Source: Lindgomyces ingoldianus
Taxonomy: Eukaryota > Ascomycota > Dothideomycetes > Pleosporales > Lindgomycetaceae
Direction of reading: 5' to 3'
Assembly (NCBI RefSeq): GCF_010093535.1
Contig: NW_022985203.1
Span: 62,001-126,000, forward strand
Length of the DNA: 64,000 bases
The notes beneath the pieces are model-generated. The model saw only the letters and a program-made list of their open reading frames with translations, made no database searches and had not been told where the DNA came from. The translations under genes were made by a program, and so were the position numbers. Positions 42,543 to 54,584 of the stretch are shown here, piece after piece (the first letter of the stretch is position 1; each line of letters opens with the position of its first letter).

Positions 42543-44552
42543 ATGAACGCTGAATGCCATGTGTTTGGCCTCATCAGCCGCGACAGCCCGGAAGCTACGG
42601 CTTTATCTTCGCAGCCACCAAGGGCCGCAGAAATTCGCTCGCATCAACTGCATGACCTAGCCTTCGATAGTAGATCTATTGGATCGAGCTCAAATCCCCC
42701 ATCGCTACCGCCAGATTTACCGCTGTTTTCATCCCCGCAAGCTAGATACCTGCTTGGGGGCGCCGAGAGCTCAAATACACCACAGCCAACATCCCAGCCC
42801 ACTGCCTCATCAGGATACAGTACAATTAACTCCGATACGCGGAGCCTTGTAGATAAATTTCGCTTAGTCAATTTACAAGCTGACGCAAACCAGGTGAAGC
42901 CCTTGGGAAGCAAACCCGGACCAGCCAAGCCTTCTCCTCACAATAGGACTGCGAAGCGAAGCGACACTGGAACCGAAGATCCGAAACTTCGACATGAGAG
43001 TCGAAAAGCCACCCTAGTGCCTGTGAATGAAGGGGAAATTGATTCAGGTATGGAAGCGCAAAGCCCTGATATGACTGGGAAGTCAAGGGGATTCCAGGAA
43101 TGGCATTACGAAAACAAAGTCTCTGAACCTGGGGGAGCATCTGATTCCCCCTTTCCTCCAACTCTAGCGGAAGCCTGTGAAGAAGATACTCCAACGACGC
43201 AGCGGGAAGAAGCACTCGTCAATTTAGGGCTGTCTCCATCACAAGCGGGTGACGAGAAGCGCACAGTGATCGGAGAGACAGCTGATTCCTCATTTCCTGT
43301 GGCTCCAACAGAACCATGCGAGAACGGTACTCCAACAACACAGCATGAAGAAGCTCTCGCCAATGTAGAGCTGTCTCTAGCACAAGCGGGTGACGATGAG
43401 AGTGCAGCCACTGGAAATGGGCCAGATCCCTCTTTGCATTTGACTCCAGTACAAGCTTGCGAAAAGGATACTCCAACAACGAAGCAGGAAGAAACTGCCA
43501 CCGAGGCAGTGGTGCTGTCCCTGGCACAAGTGGGCAAGAAGGGGAGTACACGTATCGGAGACACATCTGATCCTTCCTTGTCTTCGGATCCAGTACAAAC
43601 TTGCGAGAAGGATATTCTCTCAACGCCGTATGAGGAGCCCTTCATCAATTTAGGGTTGCCTTCTATAGCACAAGCAGACGAAGGTGAGAGTACGACCATT
43701 GGAGTGTCGTCTCCTTCGGTGGAAAAACACGTGCGATGGGCCACACCTCCTCCGCTATCACGCACCCTTTTTCGGTCAACCTCCCATCGGCGAGGTTCCT
43801 CTCCGTATCCACATAAAGCAATTGGCAAACTACCAGTTGCCGATTGCTCTAGCTTTGAAAGTCTTTTGGACGAGATCGAGACCGTTAACATTAAAGGAGA
43901 TGATCATAGCCATTCTTTTATTCAGCTACCTCCAAGTCCCGTACTGGCGCCGCCGCGGATTGAACAGCCCGCCTCGGACCCGAAAGTGGAGAATGTAGAC
44001 CACTCAGCTGGGGGAACTTCTTTGCAACCGAGAAATGATACTCAATATTCTGAAATCGACGATTCTAACAATCCATTCAATGATCCTGGGGAAGAGAGGA
44101 TACCTGCCCCTCCATCGCCAAAGGTAAAATTCAATTTCAACTTCTCTTTTAATAGCCCCGTGGAAGAGCGACTACCTACACCCCCTTTGCTAAAGGTAAA
44201 ATCAAATGTCAACTTTTCCCATCCACGTAGGGGGACAACCACACCCGAAGGCTCGCCATCGAGGTGTAGCATTCTTGAGGAGCCGAGTGGATCCATTCCG
44301 CTACAGGTTTTTACCGTCAGAAACCCGAGTATAGATAAAGTTGAATGGGCTAGGAACGAAGTAAATCAAAACTCCCACAACGACGAATCTCATGGGATTC
44401 AACTTGTTAATGTTGCGGCGGACCTCGAGGACCTCGAAGTTCCCCAGCAGCGCCAGAGAGACCAAGAAAAATATCGTCAAAGAACAGTGCTGGATCACTA
44501 CAAAGGTGCGATCTATCTCGTCTTCGGCATATTTTCTCGAATACTTCAATAA
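42543..44552 (+). CDS. Unknown repeat-rich, low-complexity protein
   Basis: An open frame of 669 residues, without introns as read, starts at an ATG in good context. No known domain is visible; the protein is Pro/Ser/Thr/Glu-rich and probably disordered. Residues 201-390 consist of four tandem units of about 47 residues (141, 141, 144 and about 141 nt, starting at 43143, 43284, 43425 and 43569). Each has a cysteine followed by EKDTPTT-like text and a later LSLAQAG. A second repeat of about 25 residues occurs twice near 515-565 (EER(I/L)PxPPxxKVK). A short hydrophobic end (GAIYLVFGIF) is coded where a 57-nt GTGCGA...CCAG intron could instead join to a further exon. The open frame and conserved unit lengths support coding. 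Function unknown. Confidence 0.6.
   Translation: MNAECHVFGLISRDSPEATALSSQPPRAAEIRSHQLHDLAFDSRSIGSSSNPPSLPPDLPLFSSPQARYLLGGAESSNTPQPTSQPTASSGYSTINSDTRSLVDKFRLVNLQADANQVKPLGSKPGPAKPSPHNRTAKRSDTGTEDPKLRHESRKATLVPVNEGEIDSGMEAQSPDMTGKSRGFQEWHYENKVSEPGGASDSPFPPTLAEACEEDTPTTQREEALVNLGLSPSQAGDEKRTVIGETADSSFPVAPTEPCENGTPTTQHEEALANVELSLAQAGDDESAATGNGPDPSLHLTPVQACEKDTPTTKQEETATEAVVLSLAQVGKKGSTRIGDTSDPSLSSDPVQTCEKDILSTPYEEPFINLGLPSIAQADEGESTTIGVSSPSVEKHVRWATPPPLSRTLFRSTSHRRGSSPYPHKAIGKLPVADCSSFESLLDEIETVNIKGDDHSHSFIQLPPSPVLAPPRIEQPASDPKVENVDHSAGGTSLQPRNDTQYSEIDDSNNPFNDPGEERIPAPPSPKVKFNFNFSFNSPVEERLPTPPLLKVKSNVNFSHPRRGTTTPEGSPSRCSILEEPSGSIPLQVFTVRNPSIDKVEWARNEVNQNSHNDESHGIQLVNVAADLEDLEVPQQRQRDQEKYRQRTVLDHYKGAIYLVFGIFSRILQ
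43143..43712 (+). repeat. Four tandem coding repeats of about 141 nt
   Basis: Units start at 43143, 43284, 43425 and 43569 with GAT(T/C)CC and keep frame (lengths 141, 141, 144 and about 141). Each contains ACTCCAAC(A/G)AC(A/G) or a variant and later GC(A/G)CAAGCGGGTGA or a variant. Units differ at many positions, so the duplication is not very recent. Confidence 0.85.
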
Positions 44553-45554
44553 CTTTCTCCAGCTACTTCGGACTTCCACAGAGCGCTCGTGACGGTTAGT
44601 GGGGTTGCCGTAACTTGGGCAAACCCGGAAAGTCAGTATACCTTCTACTCATGTTCTCTCGAAACACACTAATATGAATCGGGGTCAGCTCATGTCGAAC
44701 GTGTCATAGCCGGCGCCCCTATCGACCCTCGCGAGGCAAGCAACGAGATGGAGGTCAAGAGGCGCCTGAATTCACCCCTCCCGTGTACACGCTGGTGTTG
44801 CCGTTTGCAAGGTACTCCACACACTTTTCATCCTTACCGGAGAAGGGATCTAACGTTGTTCTTGTAGATCGAGCCAGAAATATGTGGAGAGGGGCAAGGC
44901 GTCGTTGGCGACCACGGCTCATGTTGTTTGGGGCCGGCTGTGGGCTGCAATTTGGTGACCATGCGGAATGGTAGCATACTCCCCTGGCACTCATCAATGT
45001 GTTAAACTATCTGGTTTCGTACATGACGGATTGTGGGGGTTCTCTTTATACTTGAAGGGGATACATTACTCGGCGTAATCGGCTTTTCAAATGCTAATAT
45101 GGGGCTCAACTGCTGTCCGGGGTTGTGAATGCAAAACATTCAATATCCCGTCTTCCAACCCGAAGTTTCTCGCTCGACTCACAGTGTCGTGATCAGAGCT
45201 AAGAATCTCAGGTTATGGTAGTATAGGTAAGACACACGTCTTCACTGACAAATAAAAGTAATTCTTGCCTCCTAAATCTCACATGCTTAGTCTTACATAA
45301 TATCCTAGACTAGTCCAAATACGAGAACAATTTACAACGAAAAATTATCTTAGCATTCTATACACTAACTTATCCTTGAAACTCCAGAAGGAGACAGGGG
45401 AGGCGGAGATGAACATGTGGGAAGAGCATTTCTGTGGCAAGTGAGATAGGTGTGGATAGGCTCCTCTACTTATCATTTCTCTATCTCCTGAACCCCACGC
45501 GCAGATTGACTCATGTTCGCAGCAAACCGCCACAAAAAAACTCTCCTTCGCCTC
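44553..45554. other. Intergenic, no recognisable gene
   Basis: If the alternative splice of the repeat-rich gene is used, its last exon would lie at about 44560-44671. Otherwise no coding signal was seen. It includes the 3' side of the kelch gene. Confidence 0.4.
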
Positions 45555-48015
45555 TTACTGGTAGCTAGGTGGATGCTGTGCAAAGTATGGGTCTATACCT
45601 TGCACCTTCAGAGGTTGCATATTTTTTTGCTGTGTAGGAGGTGATCGGACTAACGGCAGCTCGTGGGCGGTGGTAGTGGGTGACTGAGACGTCTGCTGAG
45701 AGTAATGAGGAGAATTCTGAGAGTGGTGAGGGGAATGCTGAGAGTGGTGCGGGGATTGATGCCCTGGGTAGCCTGCTTGTACTGGCGACGATTGCAACGG
45801 GTGGTAGTAGCTGCCATGCGAATTGTCATTTGGGATGCGGCATTGCTGCGAAGATTGTGGCTGTCGGGGGTCATATATATTTGTTTCTTGAGCTGGTGGG
45901 CCAGAGTACCTATGAGCCGGATTGCTATGGTGCGAGATGGCTCGATCAGAGAGAGGTGGGGGGGAGCCTTGGGGTGTGAATTGACTTAGGCTGGGGTTAT
46001 TGTAGGAGAGCTGCTGGGAGATTGTAGGAGACTTTGCGTTGGTGAGACTTTGTCCCGGGAGTTCTGAGGGAGGCCGCGAGTTGGTTTTGTCCTTTTTGCT
46101 CTTCTTTATGCAGAAAAGTATACCGCCACCGAGGAGTGCGACTAGAATTAGACCACCAACACCACCAGCAGCGGCTCCGATCACAACCTTCTTGTTGCTT
46201 GGTTTTGGTAGCGGCGCAGATGTGGTAGGCGGAGGCTTCGGGGCCTCTGTCGAGGATGGTGGTATGTACCGAGTCGGAGTTCTTGTAGTCGGCGTATATG
46301 CTCTCCCAAACTCCACGCTCACATCTCTCTCTCCCCATCCGCTAGTCGGAGCCAATAGAGTAGCGCCCCCTGTTGGGCCCCCTCCAATCGTCGCAAAAAT
46401 TTCATCTGGGACTTGGTATGTTGTAATAATAGGGTTGAACATCGCCCATTTAGCATGGTCCTTGTTCGCCTTCCCAAGATCGAGGCCATGCTGACCTTGA
46501 ATTTCTGGAACATCGCACAGGGTCAAGTTCGGAAAAGTACCCCCCATTATGATCATTTGTGAGTTCTCTATAACATCACAGGTGAGTGAATGATGTGGGA
46601 AGGTTTGCCCGACATTATCCTCCGGTCTCGGCCAGAACTAATCATACACAGTTAGATTCTTGCTGATGAGATTGAATTCCCAGTCTAGTTCTGATGTCGG
46701 AAGGGCTTATGAATCAAAACATTCAGAGCTTGGGTGGATATTACCTTTATCCATCTGAACGATGGTAAACTTAACACATATACATCTCCAAATCCAACAC
46801 CCTCCTTTACAGAGGCGCCACCGAAGAAGTATCTAGAATGCCGTCAGGATACAGCAAGACTAAAACGGGAATAGGTATCTCAACATATTATACGAGGATC
46901 TGTCATTAGCCCACGCAGCGCCTGCACAAAACCTGCGACGCATTTCGGGGACATCGCCGGTTGCGTTCTGGGTGTACCTGGGTTTCAATCTAAGTAAGAT
47001 TTGGCTCTCCATTTTGCTCAAGTAAATATAACTTACCACTTATCGTTCCCAATATCATAAAGAAATATTTTCTGGCAAAGGATGAGCAGGTCTTCGTAGC
47101 ATATTAAAAGATAACGAACACTCATAGGGACCTAAGCATGTTAGCTATTGTTCGCACCTCGTTCAAATACATGCTCACTCCTTCTCTCGTAGAATTTCCG
47201 TACGGAAACTCGATTCCTCCAAAGTATACGAGCATTCCTGCATCTCCTGCAGGTATATATACCATCACACCTTCGGCGCGAGGAGTATCGTCCGGACCAG
47301 TTCGATTTCGAAATGAGTTCTTCTTCATGTTATATATGAGCATAGAATTTAGCGGCGTCTGAGCAATATAGCCGGGAACCGAATTGCTGGATAGCCAACC
47401 TCCGTAGTAGTACCCAACCGCTCTATCTTGCGCAACGGCACCCGCACCTATTGGTGTGAGCGATGCACCTTCCATAGCAAGGTCCACTTACCCCAAGAAG
47501 CCCGAACTGTGTCCGGTTTAGTATCTGTTACGCTTGCATTTGATTTGTTCCAGGAATTATAGACAATATCGTAATACCAAAGAGAAAACGGGGCTGGGGG
47601 ACCATCTGCGTGTTCGCCGCCATACAAATACACGATCTTGTTGGCAGTATCCGGCCAGAGCACTCCTCCATGAACGGAAGGAACGGAGCTGTTTTTTTCG
47701 CCGAGGTTGAATTCTTGAGGGAATCCGGAATTATTGCGGTCTAAATCGCTTTGCCTAAGCCATCGACCTGGTACAAGTATTAGTTTATTTTCATCTATAC
47801 GGAACAAATCGGCCTTCAAAGCTAGATAGCTTACTGCTGTAATTCTGAGCTCCAGCCGACGAATCCCAATTAACAAGCCCTCCATCAATGTAGATTTTGC
47901 GATCTACCAGAGTCGTTTGGTGGCCGAAAATGCGACAAAAGTCTTGCAGAGGATCGTGTTGCTGCGCTGACGGAGAAATTAGAAAGAAGAGGGCCGTCAG
48001 TAAAGGCACGATCAT
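45555..48015 (-). CDS. Kelch-repeat protein with signal peptide, membrane anchor and disordered tail
   Basis: Seven exons (48015-47835, 47767-47492, 47447-47158, 47071-47037, 46977-46885, 46832-46745, 46637-45555) give about 681 residues. Introns are 67, 44, 86, 59, 52 and 107 nt, and all junctions keep frame and restore kelch motifs: RKIYIDGGLVNW, NKIVYLYGGEH, DRAVGYYYGGWLS, MLVYFGGIEFP, KIFLYDIGNDKWYTQNATGD (across exons 4 and 5), YNIYFFGGAS and MIIMGGTFPN. The N-terminus LLTALFFLISPSAQQ is a signal peptide. A single transmembrane helix (about 472-497, VVIGAAAGGVGGLILVALLG) precedes a basic stop-transfer and a 180-residue Ser/Pro/Gln/His-rich cytoplasmic tail with repeated SPHHSQ-type units. 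The family is common in filamentous fungi at the cell surface; function unknown. A 44-nt intron is near the lower size limit. Confidence 0.88.
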
Positions 48016-51000
48016 TGTGGCTGGTCTCGAAGCTCGACAGGGTTATTCGAAGACAGAGTAAAGAAACAACAAAAAGGCTCCACCAGGCCCGGCACGCCTG
48101 CACTTAAGTTTCAAGTCTCCAGTGAGGACTGTGGCTTGTACCCAACACTCTCCCGTTGTAAACGCCTCATTAGCCGCATCGCTACGGATCGCAAAAAATC
48201 GCGAAGTAGCTGCAGTTCTTTGCTCAGCCTGGTGTGCCATCTAACGCGCTAAGCCGCATACGGACAGTGGTATAGCCAATGTCTATCAAGTGGCTTGGGG
48301 GACAATCAACCACGGGACTTCAGAAGGCCAAGCGCGAGGCAGGTTGGAAAGAGGGGCCGCTGACCAGTCTGCTGTGCTACCCAGCCTGAGGCACCGTCAA
48401 GTGGTGCATAAGACGTAGACATGACTGCGTCAGATCTATGGGACAGGCGTTTGTCTCCTCATGGTACCCACCCATGATTCGAGCAATAGGGTTAGATATA
48501 TCAGCTTCTCAAGTGTTATGTTCTGTGGTACGCCACAGCATGCAGTAGAATCACAATGCTTCTGCAAGCCACAGCACAAGTTGAATGAGCCATGGAAAAG
48601 GAACTGCAAGACCCTCTAGGGGGTTTCTCCGGACTATGGCTGCAAGAATCATGGCCGAATCTAGGGGTCGAGTAAGAAGAATAATGGATATGTACACCGA
48701 GTAGCGGATACGTTGGGACGAAAATCTAGTAAGAAAGACAATAATTGTAAAGAAGAGATGAAACTTATTTGATAGATGTGCACGAAGGCTGAAACGCCAC
48801 AGCAATTCCTTGTCTCAGCAGCCGTGGAGCGAGAGGCAGCTCCTCGCCAGCCACTGACAGGATAAGAAACTTCTAATAGCATATATTTGTGGATAGAAAA
48901 GAATATTGATTAAAGTGAAAGGAGCTATGCTTCTCTTCGAGCCATTTAGGAGGGGGAAGGTTGGCCGGTGACGAAATGCGAAATGGTTCCTCTAGGGCTG
49001 CAGGGCTGCATTGGTTGGTGAATGGCACTATGCTCAATTAGGACTAGAGCTTTTATCCTTCCAACTTCCAATCACAGGTAGAATCCAGTACTCTCCACAC
49101 CGCATCAACAACCTCAGCACTCCATAAGGCCAACGAGCACAAAGGCCTTGCCTTTAGGAAGTCTTTCATGAAGGCTATCTATAACAATCGTGTCCGGTCT
49201 CTGTTGTTCGTTCTAGGGCCATACCAATGCTCGTCTTATCCCAAGCTCTGAGTTTCTCCTGCCACCACATTTGTCCCATTCTGAAACCTTATACTGGATA
49301 TCTTTCTACCATCGTATGGTGCTCCTCTAAGCGAACGCACGGTGTCCTGGACTATTCACTGTTGACTTTTACACCCTCCAGTCATTCCGCTTGTCATTCC
49401 CGACCCTATTAAGTAGCGACTCAAACACCATCTTTTCGTCATATCAGTATGAAACCATCTAGTACTCCCCAAAACTGTTTCTGAATCAAATCTGGTCGAA
49501 ATTTCGCCTCAGTCTGGAGGCTTCGAATGCAAGAACTATTTTCCTCTACGTCTCTTGAGGGTGATCCTCAAATGTGGTAGCACCAGCATGGCCATCATAA
49601 AGAAGCTATCAAGTGCAGGACTAAGACTTTAAAGGCATTTTAACGCTATCAGAATCGTGCTTTTATCTCATTGAGTTAGGCTTACTACTCTTTCAGATTT
49701 CTCACCAGTATCATGCCTACTGTTACTAGTTTAGGCAGTAGTCTAGTCTCATAGGGACAATATCTCGCCGTTCGTTTCGGTCGCCTCTATCAATGCAAGC
49801 ATATTCTATGTTTTTCCAGCCTCGTCTGATCTCACAAACACAAACCGCTACACGTGACTGCTCCTCATTCTATGAGACGGCTGGGGTGGAGGAACTTGCG
49901 TCTGGCTAGAGCAGGTAGCCCCAACATTCGTGCCGGCCCACTCCTTCTGTTAGACTGAGGTGGGATGGCCCTGAGGATTCTGTGTCATCTAAGAATCAAG
50001 TGCTGAGTTGGGGGTGGGGCCGCCGTTACTTGACTATATGAATATACCCTATTCTAAACGCCAGATAAGCCATCAAATCCCGCCGCACCTGGAGGAGCGC
50101 CCTAGAATGTCTCTGAATACCATCTTGACTGATCATGTGGAGGTGTTTTCATGGTGACCAATCGACGAGGTTCGACCGAATTTGACGTGTTTTACCAAAT
50201 GTCAACATATAAGCTGGTCGTTTTCCGTTTTCATGGCTCCGTTAGTCCGATTAATGGATCAATTTATAACGTCCCTTTCACTGACCTTGAGGAGAGCCTT
50301 GACGGAGGTAAGGGAGATAATTGGACACTGTGGAGAGCTCTCGGAGTGCGACGAGCTGAATGGCTAGTCTCTGACTGTGGTGAGCTGCTGGATGATTGAT
50401 AGGTCCGACGCTCCTGAGTGGCCCCCACCCGGAACCCCACCCCTCCGAGTGGGATTGCCTTAGCCCTGCCTTAGCTCTATTCAGCTCCAGGGCTCGTAAT
50501 AACTCTTGACCGACGGCTAGACTATGTTAGACTAGATTAATCTTCACTCAGACCACCCTTTTAGACTAATAGTCCGACTGAGTCTTCCATTCTATTGTCG
50601 GAGTGGCTACTATGGGCTCATCTCGAATTTTCTCACTCCTGAGTTTCCAACTTCATCTTTCCTAAATTCCTTTTAGAGACTCGCGTCTTCCTTCGTAAGT
50701 ACTGTGAAGACGTTGAATGGAGCACATAGGCGAGTTTCCACATCACTTCGAATCACAAATTGTAACCGGGATATACCGAGCAAGCCTGACGGGGCATGCG
50801 GGAAAAATTTCCTGCGTCGATATTCGCTTCTCCCTCCCCCTCATGCATGAAGATCCATCTTCTCCTCAGCTGGTGGCTTCTTCACAGTTCGACTTCTTGA
50901 GAATCGATAAAATTGACGTGAAGCTGAGCCAATGTGCTACCTTCCCGTTGTCACCAATAAAAATGGAAGTAGAAGACCTCATGGCGTTTCACCTTCTGCC

Positions 51001-53605
51001 CGCCATTAAACCTTATTCGGGATGCCATGGTTCATTGATACTGCAAAGGCGAATCCAATATTCAAACACTAAAATTCTCATGGATGTCAGTCTTCAGCCG
51101 AAAAAATAAACTCCAACCAGGCAAGTCCGATGTCGTCGCCGTACCATGGATTCTAAAAGCCTGCTGCAGCGTCACCTCCCCTCAAAGACGAGTGGCTCGG
51201 AACCATGCGGATGCGGATGTGGATGGGCCAACCCTTGAACCATGATATTCGGGGCTACAGTATTTTTGACCAGGCTTCCGTAAGCAACACGTATCCCTGT
51301 TGTTTGGATACTCTATGCTTCATCGTATAACACTCATAGCTCTCGGTTAGTTGCTTTTTTCGAGTCCCGCCAGTAGACGCATATGGCAATACTCGCCTCC
51401 TTTTGCTTTGGTCCCCAAACCGCCAAAACGTGCATGTGTCATTCAGCTCTCTCATTTTGATCTAGCAGCAGGACATGCCGAATCTAACTTGTTTTTGGGG
51501 TTCTCATGGTAAGATTGGATAGTTTGATCATCCTAACGGCTCGATAAGAGAAGTGTGGAGGTAGAGAACAAAGTCTCGGCGAAAGGATGAGGAAAGCAAA
51601 TACGCAACTCGACAGCTGCGACAGTACACTCAATCCGAAAGCATTATATTGGCGGGGTTAGTATGATACACAGGCGTTGTTCTCATCTCTGGTGCGCGTG
51701 CTCTGCTTTCGTTCCTCCCGTGGACTTCTATTTAACCTCCCCTCTTTTGCCATACCTCTCTCTCGCAATCTACCGCGGAAAGCTGGGTCTCTAAAAAAAA
51801 GTCTACCCAAGGTCGGTGTCGCTCTTCTCCTGTGAGAAATAAAGTCCGATTACCATCGATACATGCCTGCCTCCAAAACTAAAAAAGAGATATATTCATA
51901 GTTTCAAGCATTTCTTCTGCTCCAGAAGGCTTAAAAAAAAAACTAAGAATCACGACGTTATGCCTCCCAAATTATTCTCTAGCATACAACGGGCGAAAAT
52001 CACAATGGCGTACCTAAATTTTAACATTCGAATCGATCTTTAATAATAGCTCAACTACTTCTCCCCCGGTTTAAAGAATAATGAACAACCGTTCTACTGC
52101 TAGAACCGTTCCAGATGTATAAAATTAAGCACGTCCTTATGCATGCTCCCGGATGTCCAAAATCAAAATCGAAAAGATGATGGCAGGAGCCTCCGATTTC
52201 CTTCAGCTTAGAGAAAAATGAAGCTACCAGTACCGCGATGGTACTGAACCCCTTGCCTCGGCTAAAAAAGATGACATCTCCGCCTCCATAGCTTCAGCGA
52301 GCCATTTCCATCACCGCTGAAGATATTGCATAAGAAGCTGTACAACGAACAATCCAGCTCGACCATGAGAGGGCGCGCCGCACGAACCAGAGGTCAAACT
52401 CGTTAGTTGGCATGGAGACAGCGGGAGAACCCAATAGCTGGCAATCCCCACTCTCCAGAAAAGCAGATATTAACAAAGGAACTCATCTCCAGAAACTCGG
52501 TCCTTCTTTCTGTACCACAATACCGGTGGCCCCGCAGCATGGAGGCAGCCGAAGTCAAAAAGATACTTAAATCACGAAAGACGCAGGAGTGCAGCTCTCG
52601 TATAGCGAGATTGCAGAAAAGGATACATATGTCGGGAAAGAGGTAGTCCAGGACATTATATCGCACAGATCATGGAGAGAACCTCCAAAAAAAAAATACA
52701 CGGTTTAGCAAATATGCTCTGCCTCGCGCTCAGGTTCGCGTGTTGTGCAGGCTTTGTTGTGCTGAGCCAACCACCTGATCAAGTACCGACTCGAGGGTAT
52801 GGGTATATAACCTCCCCTGCACTGCTTGTCTACTTACCTGTTCTTTGCATATTCAAATTTCTCATCCGATTGGGCTCTAAAATAGTATCTGTTAAGTGTC
52901 ATGTACGCCAGTGCGTGAACCACCAAACCTAACTTGGCACTGGACCATGGTTTCCATTTGCGTCTAGAAGCCATAGGTAGAAACGGACTATGCGCATCCA
53001 GCGACCATCCTGTCCCACAGAAGAGAAAGGATAGTATAGTATTCTCCCTTGTGATAAATCCAGACCCCCAAAGCCCCTGGCTTCTCAAGGACATTGTCTC
53101 ATGTCCTGAACTATCGAAATTCTACTAGAAAAACTACATGACCAGTCCTCGCTGAAAGAACAATGTCATCTGTGTCATGTTTTGTGACAGTATCTTGATG
53201 AAGCGTGCAAAACGATACCGAATAAACTCCCCTTCTATGGGAATTTACATCATAAATGTGTTTCCTCTTGTGGAACTGATACCATTTTGACGGAATCGTA
53301 CAAGTCTCAGTTGATTGCAAGGCCTGAAGTTTCGGTGTCTCGACCTCCTACCGTAGTCTTCTTTTCGCTACCTGTAGTAAGTAAACGGTACCTAAAGCTA
53401 GCCCGTGGAAAGCTGGGTGCTAAGCTCTTCAGCGTGTAACACGAACGTACCCGCGCCATTATCCAGCATCCACTTTCCTTTCTAGACAAGGATTCATCTC
53501 GCTCTATATCTAATACAATAAACTTGCATCCCAACAATGTCCTGGACAGAAGCATACACCAAACCTGACAAAAATATCCCCGAAGTAGCGTACACCTAAT
53601 ACCAT
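48016..53605. other. 5.6-kb stretch with no convincing gene
   Basis: No domain was recognised on either strand. The best single frame, 50717-51109 (plus, ATG start, 130 residues), has no known features and is listed separately. The left edge should contain the kelch gene promoter. Several A-rich or T-rich runs occur near 51800-51960. Unannotated non-coding RNA or decayed repeats are possible. Confidence 0.45.
50717..51109 (+). CDS. Hypothetical small ORF (weak)
   Basis: A 130-residue ATG-started frame without recognisable motif, signal or membrane segment. It is isolated in a gene-poor region; only its length supports it. Confidence 0.18.
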   Translation: MEHIGEFPHHFESQIVTGIYRASLTGHAGKISCVDIRFSLPLMHEDPSSPQLVASSQFDFLRIDKIDVKLSQCATFPLSPIKMEVEDLMAFHLLPAIKPYSGCHGSLILQRRIQYSNTKILMDVSLQPKK

Positions 53606-54584
53606 TCATCGCCACCTAATCTTCCTACGCCCATTCCCCGTATTCCTCAAACACTTATCCAACATTTCCCTATGCCTGCCATTCCTCGAAGTATCTTCCG
53701 CATAAAATACACCTGCCGTATACAGCGGCATATTCAACTTGAGGAGCAAGAGTTTATACGCTGCCGGCTTCAAACCAAAGAACTTTCTTGCCTCAAAACT
53801 GGAAATCGTCAGGGGCAGTGCACACTTCCCCGTGCGTGATGCGTATGTCCCTGTCCGAAATATTGAAGCGACTGCTAGTCTCGGGGTTGTTCTCTTGTGG
53901 CTTGCTATAACTACTTTCACTCTTATCTAGGCTGTCGAGGGTCTTGACGAAGGTGATATAGTCGTCTGATACGTTTGTCAGGTGCTTGCCATCGCGTTTT
54001 CGAAATGCAAGCGTGTCCACGGATGGCGGAGGGTGGTCGCGTTCGTGCTGCGCAACTGCGGCTGCGATATCTGGTCGATCAGCTAGGATTCTTCGTTCCT
54101 CGAGGCACTTTGTGTATGGAGACGTTACTTCGGACAGCCATTCCCAATATGCATACCAAAATTGAAGCGTACTCAGCCGTAGGCTGCAGCAGTGCGGTAG
54201 CAGTAGGGGTTGCAAGCTAAGTCGACCCCCTGCTCAAATAAATCGAGAGCGTCTTTGAGGCTAAGCATATGATCCACCATTTCCTGCAGCTTGAGATATG
54301 CCAAATAACTCTAGGGTACTTTGAGAAGCGTTTTGTCCTTGCGTATACCGAATGGAAAGAGGCATACAAGCGGCTCCGATGCTTGGAGTAGCGGTTTCGA
54401 CGTTGTGAATTGCGATGCTGGAGGGGTTGATTAATACGCGTAGATTGGGAAGATGGAAAACCAACGAAGATTTTGGTCGAGTATCTTGATTGTGCAGGGT
54501 GTGAAGCAGCAAAAGGTTCTGGCCGCGAATGTGTTGACTGCTATCGTTCCTTAGTCCTCCGCTTATCCAAATCATCAAACGCAA
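53606..54584 (-). pseudogene. Unrecognised, probably broken coding region
   Basis: On the minus strand, protein-like segments follow each other in different frames: LVFHLPNLRVLINPSSIAIH, then YLAYLKLQEMVDHMLSLKD with ALDLFEQGVDLACNPYCYR, then FWYAYWEWLSEVTSPYTKC with DRPDIAAAVAQHERDHPPP, and finally ARKFFGLKPAAYKLLLLKLN to a stop at 53606. Stops separate several of them (for example before SYLAYLKL). No family was recognised. Either a decayed gene or one with several unrecognised introns. Confidence 0.35.

Noticed and set aside
43106..43891. 261-residue minus-strand open frame opposite the repeat-rich protein
   Set aside because: It is a periodic shadow of the 141-nt repeats on the plus strand; the plus frame is longer, starts well and keeps unit length in frame.
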